This document shows positions 48,077-57,431 of a DNA stretch of 64,000 nucleotides, in pieces. A program made the position numbers and the translations under genes. The stretch's first letter is position 1. Each line of letters opens with the position of its first letter. The DNA comes from Endocalyx cinctus (taxonomy: Eukaryota; Ascomycota; Sordariomycetes; Amphisphaeriales; Apiosporaceae), in contig BCKC01000003.1 in NCBI GenBank assembly GCA_001600455.1, positions 310,001 to 374,000 on the forward strand, read 5' to 3'. The notes under the pieces are model-generated. The model was given only the letters and a program-made list of their open reading frames with translations, was not told the origin of the DNA and did not search any database.

Positions 48077-48150
48077 CCCTCTCTCTCTCTCTCTCCCCCC
48101 CCCCTCTCTCTCTCTCCCCCTCTCTCTCTTTCTCTCTCTTTCTCTCTCTT
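47965..48150. repeat. A25, T35 and (CT)n tracts directly after the RSC1-like stop codon
   Basis: An A run at 47964-47989, a T run at 48039-48073 and CT/CCCC-rich microsatellite at 48078-48150. The A and T runs are complementary and about 50 bases apart, so the 3' untranslated region could fold into a long A:U hairpin. Such runs are also where assembly errors are likely. Confidence 0.85.
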
Positions 48151-50319
48151 TTCCCCTTCTTCCCTATCTCAGACTGCCATGGAGGGGCGTATGGGGCGTT
48201 CAAGGGTTTGGTGAAATGGGCTCTATACTGGTAGCTACTAAATCTACTGCTTTAAAGACCTGATTGGGTCTATTTGTAGGTAAATCGCATCTACTCGCTA
48301 AGGACTAGGTAACTAAAACCAAGGTGCCTACGTTGTAATCAAGATAGCATATAGCAATAGTGGACAGGTATCGGAAGTTTTAATACGTATATGGATTTTT
48401 GTATTATCCTGGACTTGAGTTTTTGAAGCGCCCCGCGAGCAGGTGAAGGGAAGAAGGTATTTGATATTTATTACCTAAGTGCCAGTTGATGCCAACGCGA
48501 TCAGATAAGTTGATACGCCAAATACAAGCCAACAAAGCAATGCAGGAAATAGATACTGATTAGGTAGGTATAGGACAACACCACAGCAATGTCATGTAAT
48601 TTAGTGGGGATGACGGGGTTCCGGATCTATACTAAACAATGAGATCTCTTGTTCGGGCACCCATCAATTCTTTGTCCCAAGTTCCCAACCATGTACGTGG
48701 GTCTCTCGCCAGGGCAGTCGCAATAATATAATATTGACGCTGTCAGATAAATAGAAGAAGAGGCTTTTTGCGGTGTTGTTAGTCTTGGTGGTTGATATTG
48801 GGAACAGCTGTTATGCAGTACCGACGGTCTCCCGGATTGATTTGTCGAAGATCTAAAAAAGAGTGGATAGAACCCATTAAAAGGACAAAGAAAGAGCAAA
48901 AGAAAGAAAAATTGCAATGACTACCCGAATCATAATAATGATGATGATGATAATGATAATAATAATATATCTAGCTCTCTATATGTATAAACCAACTATT
49001 ACCTACATATCTAAGCGGGTCATTCAAGGTCGTTGAAGGGGATTCGGAAGTGTGGTGTTTTTATGATGATATTTACTTACTACTGTGTAAAAATACTAAG
49101 TAAATAACATGCCTAGGTAGGTTACCTACCTACTAACTATCCATTCCTACCGTACTATAATACACAAACCTACTATAAGTACGTACTTAATTACCCAGGT
49201 AGGTATGTGGCAAAGAATAAAATAAATAATAAGGAATAAAGACCCAAGAGGCTCTTGCCCCACCAATATTTTTCCCTCTTTCCCCATTCCCCGCCACTAC
49301 GAATGCTTTCAAAGCTATTCATTCTGTATTCTGTATTCTGTATTTTTTTTTTTTTGTCTGAGGCTAGCTTAGCTGGCAGGCAGGGCAGGCTGATCCAATT
49401 TGCCACATACTGTGTAGGTAAAACTACTTATCTACTTACCTAACCTACCTAGGCTGCTAGGGTACTTGACCATTCGTTGGTTTATTAGGATTAGGTAGGT
49501 ACGTACCTAGGACCTTAGCTGCATACCAGATCTTTCAAATGTACAAATACCCTTGATCTTAACCCAGTACACCAACACATACCCACCCTGCCACCTATTC
49601 TGCTATGTGTAGCTACCTAGGTAGGTACCTATATAGTACTTTGTACCGTACCTTCAGCAGCCTAGCCTAACTCCGATTTCGACTTCATCCTTCAACTTTA
49701 CTTACTTTACTTACCAGACATTTTAACTACCTACTTCCTTTCTTCATTATTATTTCAGATTGACCACCGTCGTAATACTTCTCTATTTCTCTTATTTCTT
49801 CTCCTTTTTTATTCTTCTTTCCCCCCCTTATTCTTCATTTCTAGTTTCTAGGCCTTAATATTTGCAACTTTCTAAATATTCTTCATCTCACCCTCTGTCA
49901 CTCAATACCGTCACACTAACTTTTCAAGCACACAAACATATACACACGCGCATACACGCATACATACATACAGAAAACCCCCCCAAAAAAGTATGAGAAA
50001 CTTTGATTGTGACATTTATACTATACCGGTATCTTATATGTAGCCTTATCTGGTATGTCGCTTTATCACGATCCATCCCTCTGTGTCTCCTCACGATACA
50101 TCTAACTAAGTGTCCTATATACACTTAACCGCTCCCTATGTTTCACTCTGTCAACTAATATACCTCGATAGAAGTCGCGATCCTTTGCATTTCAGTTTTG
50201 GCCTCGCACTCTAGCCGTCTTTCATCGTCACAATCCTCTTTGTCACTTCGTTGTATTTTTTCCCCCAATCTTCTAGGCCCTGGTTTTAGATAGCCTTGGG
50301 GACAAGACTATCACAGGAT
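48151..50319. other. Intergenic and leader region upstream of the NYN-domain gene
   Basis: No gene is supported. CCTAGGTAGG-type motif clusters occur at about 49109-49205, 49411-49510 and 49606-49635. An (ATGATA)n stretch lies at about 48930-48965. From about 49700 the sequence becomes pyrimidine-rich with CACA/CATACA runs (49928-49972), resembling a long 5' leader of the gene starting at 50320. Confidence 0.5.
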
Positions 50320-52422
50320 ATGTCTATCGACGAAACGGCCCTCGGAATGGGTCCTTCCCAATTGGATTTTTTGCCTGAAGCTGTAAATATCCGTTTGTTA
50401 CCCAGCCCAACCTCGCCAATGGATATCAATCATCGTCTTTCTTCCTCTCCCAAGATGAAAGCACTACCACAGCGACCTGGTCCTAGTGGCTCTCGAGTTG
50501 TCAAAAAAAGGTCCATCCCTCATCTCGGTGACGGTCTGTTAAATTTGCTCAACTTGAAGAGGCCTGATGATTCTCATCCGAATAAAAAGAAATCGCCCAT
50601 TGTTCAATCACTTTCATATACCCCCAATGGCTCCATCTCGCCAGTCGCTCACGATACGAGCAATCAAAGCCAGGCCTCGCCCCAGTCGTTGATGGGAAAT
50701 AATAGCTCAGAATTGTCGATAAATGAGCTTAATCTCTTGAATCCTGGCGACGAGAGCAGCACGCCGCGAAGGCAGCACTCTTCATCCAAAGGGGTCGATG
50801 AACGCATCAGACGTACATATGAGGCCCCGTATACTCCCGGCGGAGACCACTCACCCCATCTCATCACGGAACCTGAGATGTATATACTACCTCGACCTAA
50901 AGGCACTCCAGCAGCTGCGGTCACACACAGTTACGTCCATAGCCTGAGCTCAGAGGATGTGGATTATAACATCTACTTCGATGATTTGAACTCCGAGGTT
51001 ACGTTTGCATCTGACGAAGATACCGCCGTTGACAATTTATCCAATCTCTCTTTAGAGGGTGTACCTTTATCTACACCTCATTCAACGCCCCCCAGCAATG
51101 ATGACTGGGTGGGCAAGCCCCTGTTTGAGTCCCCGACAACCCGAGGGAAACCCTGGCCGACCTCTGAATCGATCTTCGAGATCGAAGTGACGAGCAAGCA
51201 AACCAATCGACACCCATACACACCGCAGCTCGCCGATAGATTGTCTGACTCTATTAATGCTTCGCATGGCGTCCTACGTAAAAGCTCTAGTTCCCGCAGC
51301 TCGCCACTCGGAGAGCCCCTCTTCTTGCCTAGTCTCGGCAGAGGCTTTTCAACGGTCGCACATTCATCACTACGAGAACATTCTGACGAGCTTCGAAAGA
51401 ACATACCTCCAGCTCAGTCACCCCCAAGTTCCAGAGTTTATCGCACGACACCGGTGACTCCTAGTTCCAAGGGACTTCTTCCTAGTCATCTATTCGTTAG
51501 CCCAACTTGCTGGGTTGACAGTGGCCCCGGTCCTGTTTGTACATCCAATCTATATTCATCAATCACGTCTGGAACATTCGAAGAATCAACTCAAAGTCGT
51601 CAAGAGCGAGCTAAAATTGCTGCGTATCAGTCAAAGGTTCGAACCCATATTGCCCACGACGTCGCGTCTGGCTATGTATCACCGGTACATATCTTCGTCG
51701 ATATGTCTAACATATTCATTGGATTCATCGATTCTTGGAAGATATCGAGAGGTATTCATCCGCAACAATATATCAAAGCTCCAAATTTCAACTTCAAAAT
51801 CCTCGACACTCTTTTACATCGTGAACGCAAAGTCCAAAAGAAAATACTCGCTGGTTCAGTTGCAAACGATGCTACCGATAGAAGTAGATTGCCTCGCCAC
51901 TTGCTTCAGGCCGAGGAGTGCGGTTACAAGGCAAACATATTCAATCGTGTCCAGAAATTCACTCCAGCCAAGCCGAGACGCGGCAGGAGATCTCCCCAAC
52001 GAAACGTGGATATGACTAGTAGTGGTGAGATTGGTGCAATCACTAGTGGCGATGAGTCTACCGAAGATATTGCCACTGCTAAGATCAGAGTGAAGAACGG
52101 GGAGCAAGGTGTCGACGAGAATCTACACCTGCACATGATGTACAGCTTATTCGATCACAGTGAACAGCCGGAAACCATAGTGCTGGCTACCGGTGATGCC
52201 GCCCCGGCGGAATTCTCGGGAGGATTCCTACACCACGTTACTCGAGCTTTGAAGGCGGGCTGGAGCGTTGAGCTTATAACCTGGCGTAAGACCGCTTCAT
52301 CTGCTTGGACCGATCCGACATTTCTTCAAAAGTATCCAAGCCAATTTCGAATTATCTATCTAGACGAGTTTCTCGAAGAACTCAATGGCGATTTCAGTCC
52401 GCATCTTTTCGCGTTATCATGA
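50320..52422 (+). CDS. NYN (PIN-like) RNase-fold domain protein
   Basis: One open frame of 700 residues from the ATG at 50320. The frame is open upstream to a TTG at 50296, but no earlier ATG is in frame, unless an upstream exon joins at the CAG at 50314-50316. The N-terminal 420 residues are disordered and Ser/Pro-rich, with probable phosphosites. The C-terminal region (about 425-700) has the NYN/limkain-type PIN-like fold. VHIFVDMSNIFIGF carries the first metal-binding Asp (about 461) and Asn (about 464). VDENLHLHMM and PETIVLATGDAAPAEFSGGF carry the later acidic residues (about 599 and 626). SVELITWRKTASSAW and RIIYLDEFLEEL follow. NYN domains are putative metal-dependent ribonucleases, and a role in RNA processing or decay is inferred only from this. 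Confidence 0.85.
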   Translation: MSIDETALGMGPSQLDFLPEAVNIRLLPSPTSPMDINHRLSSSPKMKALPQRPGPSGSRVVKKRSIPHLGDGLLNLLNLKRPDDSHPNKKKSPIVQSLSYTPNGSISPVAHDTSNQSQASPQSLMGNNSSELSINELNLLNPGDESSTPRRQHSSSKGVDERIRRTYEAPYTPGGDHSPHLITEPEMYILPRPKGTPAAAVTHSYVHSLSSEDVDYNIYFDDLNSEVTFASDEDTAVDNLSNLSLEGVPLSTPHSTPPSNDDWVGKPLFESPTTRGKPWPTSESIFEIEVTSKQTNRHPYTPQLADRLSDSINASHGVLRKSSSSRSSPLGEPLFLPSLGRGFSTVAHSSLREHSDELRKNIPPAQSPPSSRVYRTTPVTPSSKGLLPSHLFVSPTCWVDSGPGPVCTSNLYSSITSGTFEESTQSRQERAKIAAYQSKVRTHIAHDVASGYVSPVHIFVDMSNIFIGFIDSWKISRGIHPQQYIKAPNFNFKILDTLLHRERKVQKKILAGSVANDATDRSRLPRHLLQAEECGYKANIFNRVQKFTPAKPRRGRRSPQRNVDMTSSGEIGAITSGDESTEDIATAKIRVKNGEQGVDENLHLHMMYSLFDHSEQPETIVLATGDAAPAEFSGGFLHHVTRALKAGWSVELITWRKTASSAWTDPTFLQKYPSQFRIIYLDEFLEELNGDFSPHLFALS

Positions 52423-53712
52423 TGCGAGACAACTTCATACCCACCTATATCTATCTTACCATCTTCTCATTACACCACATTCACAACGATTTAGGTGAAA
52501 CCCCCATTCCTCGGGTTTAAAAGCAGGACCATGCGTGGCTTGTTGGGAGTTGTATATGCTTGGCCCCTCTGGTGATCAAATAAACCACAGTCGGCCCCCC
52601 ATTTCTTTCCCTCTGTTTATAATTTTCTTTTTTCGATAAGGGGTGTTTTATTTCCTGGCGATTACCGTGATGAACGAGACGACTGGACGACTGCGGCATC
52701 ACGAAAACGAGAATAAGTAAGCATTAAATAGCTCATGATTTACTTCAGGAGATTTTCCGGTTTCTGGGGGTAATATATGGTGAGGTGGCTATATTTCGGA
52801 GGTGTCGGCTGGGATGGGTCTCGGTACTGCATTGATACCCGTTGCATGACACTGGCGTTAAGTTAAAATGTGGACTGTTTTCCCTTTTTTTTTTCATTTT
52901 CTGTCATATATTCTTTTCTTTGTCGCCCTTGCGAGGGTGCGTATATACCAAACGCACATCATTTATGTAACATTGCCGACGATGTCCTGGATCAAGGGAA
53001 GGTTAACATAAATGCACATTGCATATTATGGAGATTTGCATCATCGGATTATCTTCACATACCTAAAATAGCTTTTATAGGGACATAAGTAGTTAGGGGT
53101 ATGGTATATATACATAAGGGGAGAAAATCAAAATCCTTACTACCAAATCCACCGACGTCGTACTAGTCGGCGGTGAGATATATATATATATATATCTGTG
53201 TGTGTGTGTGTGTAATTATGTGACATCGAGTTTATGAGTAGTTGGCCTGTAATTATATCCGGGCCATAAACCGAGGTATTTTAGGATCCTTGACGGTAAC
53301 TGTAACTTAACAGGACGAGGTGATCACTCCCCAGAAGGGTGCATTCTGGTGAGACTTTCGAATGATATAGGGACTAAAGGTACCACCCCATCGTAAGATA
53401 AAATAAGTACAGAGGTATTACAGCCCCTATAATTAGTTTAGTTCGCACTGCACAGGCGGCTCTATCAAGGGTGGGTGTTTCTCTATAGTGGCGAGGTGCA
53501 TCTGGTGTTGAATGGATGACCTTCTCAGATGAAAAAGAGCTGCTGCTTCAAATATGAAACTTTTCGTAGATAAGCTAGAATTCAGGAGAACTGCAGCAAA
53601 TTCGATTAAGTATAATTGGAGCATGGGCTGCAGCCTGTGCAGGATCGAAGAGTATGATAGGGGAGTACGGTGATATTGCATCTTCAGCCACCTTCAACCA
53701 CCGTAGTTACAC
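52423..53712. other. Intergenic downstream of the NYN gene
   Basis: 3' flank, then AT-rich sequence with a (TA)n(TG)n run at 53178-53213. An 82-codon minus-strand frame (53433-53681) has no motif. No gene is supported. Confidence 0.5.
53178..53213. repeat. (TA)n(TG)n microsatellite
   Basis: A TA block followed by eight TG units in intergenic DNA. Confidence 0.9.
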
Positions 53713-54057
53713 CTAGAGGGATATCAACAGGGAGGGGTGATGAATTATAGTTCGAGTCTTAATTTCAGTGGTAAAGATTCGTAGACGTGGAGAAACGGGA
53801 GGAAAGTTTACTTCTCGTGTTGGTTTCACGTCGTAGAGGCTACCAGACCCGGCTACCGCGTTGAGGTACGAGTTTAGCTGAGCCCCCTCTTCCATCCTCC
53901 TTAACTCAATATTTTTCTCTTTCCTTTTCTTCTTCTCCTCCCAGCACCACTTCCACTTTCTCTTCCACCACTCCTCTACCGGCTTCCCCAGCCCCGAAGA
54001 GTTGGAACGCGTGCCGCGGCGAGAGACAAGACTGATTATCTCCGATGTTAGTGACAT
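53713..54057 (-). CDS. Possible small protein of unknown function (114 aa)
   Basis: A minus-strand frame from the ATG at 54057 (MSLTSEIISLVSRRGTRSNS). The centre is strongly charged (EEWWKRKWKWCWEEKKKRKE) and is followed by EEGAQLNSYLNAVAGSGSLY and DVKPTREV. The helix-like second half looks more like protein than chance, but there is no recognised domain, no signal peptide and no intron to support it. It could equally be a spurious frame through a purine-rich stretch. Confidence 0.33.
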   Translation of the reverse strand: MSLTSEIISLVSRRGTRSNSSGLGKPVEEWWKRKWKWCWEEKKKRKEKNIELRRMEEGAQLNSYLNAVAGSGSLYDVKPTREVNFPPVSPRLRIFTTEIKTRTIIHHPSLLISL

Positions 54058-54749
54058 GATTATTAAGTATATGGACAAACCCTAAGGAGGAAGGGGGGTA
54101 GAGAAGAAAAGGCGAGTATAAAATAGCCAGGACGAATTTTTACAGTCAACAACCACGAGCAATCTCGAGACAGAATGATGGAAAGGCCAGCTTGCACATA
54201 GGTAGCTACGACATTTCTATTAGGATTGTTCGTTAGTTAAGGTATAGCAAAGCTCAGACTTGACATTAAGATATCGCCGCTATGAGCTTATATCCTGGGC
54301 GCTATTACTTATAATAAATAGTGCTTCTAGTGCTCCTGAGGTCACATTACTGGCACCTTTCGTGATTTGGTAGGTAGTTCCCTCTGCCAAAGGGTCTGCA
54401 GGTGTTATTCTAGCCTATCCCCTTTCCGCTAGTAGAAGTTTTTTCCCCCTTTCTTCCCGGCCGCAAAACCTAGAACGCGGTATACTGGAGCTGCTCGTTC
54501 TGGCGTTGACTAAATTTGGGTTTTAGTGACGGCGGAAAGCATGGAGGATTTAATATCATGCCTGAGGCCTAGATGAAGGTTAATATTGATTATATGAGTA
54601 TTGATTATCTTGACCTCGTTCTTTTATTTCCTCCTTCGTACGTCTCTCCTGACGAAATTCTTCGTTGATACAGTATATCTTATTTTGAACTGACGAACAA
54701 TCCTTTACAATTTGTTTTCTCATTTCTTTTTTCCCGCGTGCCACACTAG
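54058..54749. other. Upstream region of the F-box gene
   Basis: A TATAAAATA element on the plus strand at 54117-54125 is followed 50 bases later by an 8-codon frame (ATG at 54175). This may be a promoter with a short upstream frame for the F-box gene, whose ATG is at 54750. No other gene is visible. Confidence 0.35.
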
Positions 54750-55853
54750 ATGCGATCATGGAGACCAAGAGTGCCTCGACCAACAAGCAACAGCAGCAGC
54801 AAGATACGTCGTTTATCCGCCCTCGTCAAATCAGTATTATGGAAACATCCGCAGCAGATGAAAAATAAGGGAGAAGGGCAGAATACGGAGTCCTTTTTAC
54901 AGAAGTTGCCCCCCAAATTAGTCTGCCTTATAACAAGATACCTTAGTCCAGAAGAACTTACGCTCTTGTTTGAGAGTTGCCGCGCGCCGCGATATATTCT
55001 AAGAAATATAATAACTAACCCACTTTATGGACAAATTCGGCTCGGCCACCTTACTGGAATCGCCAGAGCATTGCCTGATAAATGGGTTGGTAGGAAGTGT
55101 ATAGCTCTTCATTCTGTCAATGAACACGACATACCCAGAACCCTCAACCAGAACACCAGACGCCCTTATCTAGCACCCCCTCGAGACTACCGCCTAGAGC
55201 AAAAAGGAATCAAGATCGACGACCATCGCATCCAACTTTCGCTTGAATATGCTCGTCTACGTCCCGGAAATTACGATAAGGCTGGACGGTTCCCAGTTCC
55301 ACTCAAAACACAATACTCGGCCCACCCAAAAATCCTTCAAGATGATAACCACGATTTCAGATTTCTTCTCTTCTCCAGGTGGAGACTCGAAGTAATCAAC
55401 GGGAGGGTACCACACATGACTAATATCGAACACTTTTATATCTGCCCTCATCTCCATCTCTTTAGCTCACCTTCGATAAGATCCGAGTGCAATGAGAGTA
55501 ACCTTTTAGCGGTCTTCGAAGAGGCAATCGAAGCCCGCGGGGACGGTGGCGAACGACGCGGCTTTTGTGACCGCTGCCTAACCGATTTCTCCTTACGGCT
55601 GACTTCTAATTATATCCCCTTAAGTGTGGACGAAGCATCGCTAAGCCCACTAAACCTTATATGGGTAGATTTTCAGCGCATAGACCAAGTATTATGGTTA
55701 TTTTTTATTTCTTTTCATAATAACAACTTTTTTAAAGCGTTTTTCGAGCTACTTTTTATTATTTTAGTATTATTAAGCGTTTCGCGATTAATTAATATTT
55801 TTTTCGAAAAAAAGCGACCGAGCGACCGAATTCGAAGTAAAAATAAATATTAA
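54750..55853 (+). CDS. F-box protein with 3' end replaced by a transposon
   Basis: One open frame of 367 codons from the ATG at 54750. The F-box is at about residues 48-85 (LQKLPPKLVCLITRYLSPEE). The middle has WVGRKCIALHSVNEHD and PRDYRLEQKGIKIDD. The C-terminal part has FYICPHLHLF and RRGFCDRCLTDFSLRL, a Cys/His motif pair seen at the end of many fungal F-box proteins. Codons 1-287 are host sequence; from base 55613 the frame continues into the inverted-repeat element (55613-56007) for about 80 codons. Composition then changes to Phe/Ile/Leu/Asn-rich until a TAA at 55851. F-box proteins bind Skp1 in SCF ubiquitin ligases and select targets. The element must remove or replace the native C-terminus, so the gene may be impaired. 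Confidence 0.75.
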   Translation: MRSWRPRVPRPTSNSSSKIRRLSALVKSVLWKHPQQMKNKGEGQNTESFLQKLPPKLVCLITRYLSPEELTLLFESCRAPRYILRNIITNPLYGQIRLGHLTGIARALPDKWVGRKCIALHSVNEHDIPRTLNQNTRRPYLAPPRDYRLEQKGIKIDDHRIQLSLEYARLRPGNYDKAGRFPVPLKTQYSAHPKILQDDNHDFRFLLFSRWRLEVINGRVPHMTNIEHFYICPHLHLFSSPSIRSECNESNLLAVFEEAIEARGDGGERRGFCDRCLTDFSLRLTSNYIPLSVDEASLSPLNLIWVDFQRIDQVLWLFFISFHNNNFFKAFFELLFIILVLLSVSRLINIFFEKKRPSDRIRSKNKY

Positions 55854-56007
55854 AAAGCGAGCTTATTATAAGTATATTTAGTGTAAATTAGCTAATAAAA
55901 TATTTAGTTAATTTAAATTAGCTTAGTTTAAAAAGTTTTTTTTAGTTTCGCGTAGTTAAAAAAGGTTTAATAGGCTTAGCGATACTTTATCCACACTTAA
56001 GGGGATA
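55613..56007. mobile_element. 395-bp TA-flanked inverted-repeat element (MITE-like) in the F-box gene
   Basis: Terminal inverted repeats of about 46 bp. The left begins TATCCCCTTAAGTGTGGACG (from 55613); the right, reversed from 56007, begins TATCCCCTTAAGTGTGGATA. They differ at five positions in that span, all C/T or G/A transitions, as expected from RIP. TA dinucleotides at 55611-55612 and 56008-56009 are consistent with a Tc1/mariner-type TA target duplication. The interior is very AT-rich and encodes no transposase, so it is a non-autonomous element. Confidence 0.8.
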
Positions 56008-56258
56008 TATTAAAGTAATAAAAATATCCGTACATCTCTTAATTTATATTAAAACTTATCGCTTTTATATATATATATTAATAAATATTTATATAAAATA
56101 AAACTAAATTATTAAAAAATTAATTTAATTTATATATTATTATTAAGTAAAAAATTTATTTAATATTTAAATAAATTATATATTAATTTTATTATTTTAA
56201 AAAATATATTCGAATAAATTATATATTAGTTTATTATAAATTAATTATTTAAAATATA

Positions 56259-56573
56259 CGGAGGACCCTATTAAAAGTTTTTGCCAGAACCCCTTGCTCG
56301 CTAAGCTCGCCAAGTTTATGTCACCAGGTGACCAGCAGGTGTTGATTTTATTGTCCAGGGTTAAGGTTAGCTTATATATTATAATAGATCACTAAATAAA
56401 TAATATAGTAGATTAAGCTACTATATATTAGTGGGCGTTTATGACTAGAGTCCGCTAAATTACAGGGAGCTCGAAATAATCATTTTATCCTTGTAACGAC
56501 TGTTGACGGTCAGTTGGTAACAGAACCTTGGCGAGCAAGGGGTTCTGGCAGAAACTTTTGATAGGGTCCTCCG
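56259..56573. mobile_element. 315-bp inverted-repeat element (MITE-like) with TA flanks
   Basis: The left end CGGAGGACCCTATTAAAAGT (from 56259) and the reversed right end CGGAGGACCCTATCAAAAGT (from 56573) match over at least 40 bp. Both continue into TGCCAGAACCCCTTGCTCGC, and a weaker match extends to about 90 bp. TA flanks at 56257-56258 and 56574-56575 give a likely target duplication. The left arm has an extra CTCGCTAAG unit compared with the right. The interior is less AT-rich than the surroundings, so the insertion seems younger or less mutated. No transposase is encoded. Confidence 0.82.
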
Positions 56574-57312
56574 TATATATATATATATATATATAATTAT
56601 TACTTTTTTTTTTAAATATTTTTTTTATTTTTAATATTACTTAAATCGTATACTTTTATTAACACTTTTTACACTTATTATATATATATATTTACACTTT
56701 TTAAATATTTTTTTTTATTTATTATATTTTTTTTATAATTATTTTATATTAAAAAAATACTTATTAAAACTTTTTAAAAAATATTTTTTTTATTTCTTTT
56801 ATATTTAAATAACACAATTTTAACTACTAAGTTATATATTAAAAAAATTAAAATACTTTTAAAACTTATTAAAAAATATGTTTTTTTATTTTTTATTTTA
56901 ACTTTTTATTTTAATTTATTTAAAAAAATATTTTTTTATACTTTTTTAATACGAAGTACGTAAAGTAAATAAAAAAATATACGAAGTAATAAGTAATTAA
57001 TTAAAGAAAAATATATATATATAGCTTAAGGCCATACGTATATTTAACTAAATACTAAAATTAAGTAAATATACGAGCTATAAATCGTATATTAAGGTTA
57101 TTATTACGTAGTTACCCCACTTATTTATACATATAAGTGGGCCTCTAGCTCCATATATTAAAAATATATAAAAATAATATATTATAAACTTATTAATATA
57201 TTAAATAATATTAATTTAATTAACTTTATTTAATTAATTAGTTCGTAGTAAGTTTTAATTTAAAAGTAATAATAAATTAAGAAATTTTATTAAATAATAT
57301 TTACAATATTAA

Positions 57313-57431
57313 TACAAAGTAGTATGGGTGTGAAAGATGATGTATTGGTAGCTTGGAAGCGGAGCTTCCAAGCTAGCTATATATCTATCAAGTACAGTAT
57401 GTAGTATGGGTTCCACCCATACTACACTGTA
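57313..57431. mobile_element. 119-bp palindromic MITE-like element, copy 1
   Basis: The ends TACAAAGTAGTATGGGTG and, reversed, TACAGTGTAGTATGGGTG match at 16 of 18 bases. Inside are two near-perfect hairpins: AGCTTGGAAGC/GCTTCCAAGCT (about 57350-57376) and GTAGTATGGGT/ACCCATACTAC (about 57401-57425). A second copy in opposite orientation lies at 63188-63305, which shows it is a repeat unit rather than chance palindromes. Confidence 0.8.

Noticed and set aside
50296..50319. Eight-residue N-terminal extension of the NYN protein
   Set aside because: It begins with TTG; the first in-frame ATG is at 50320.
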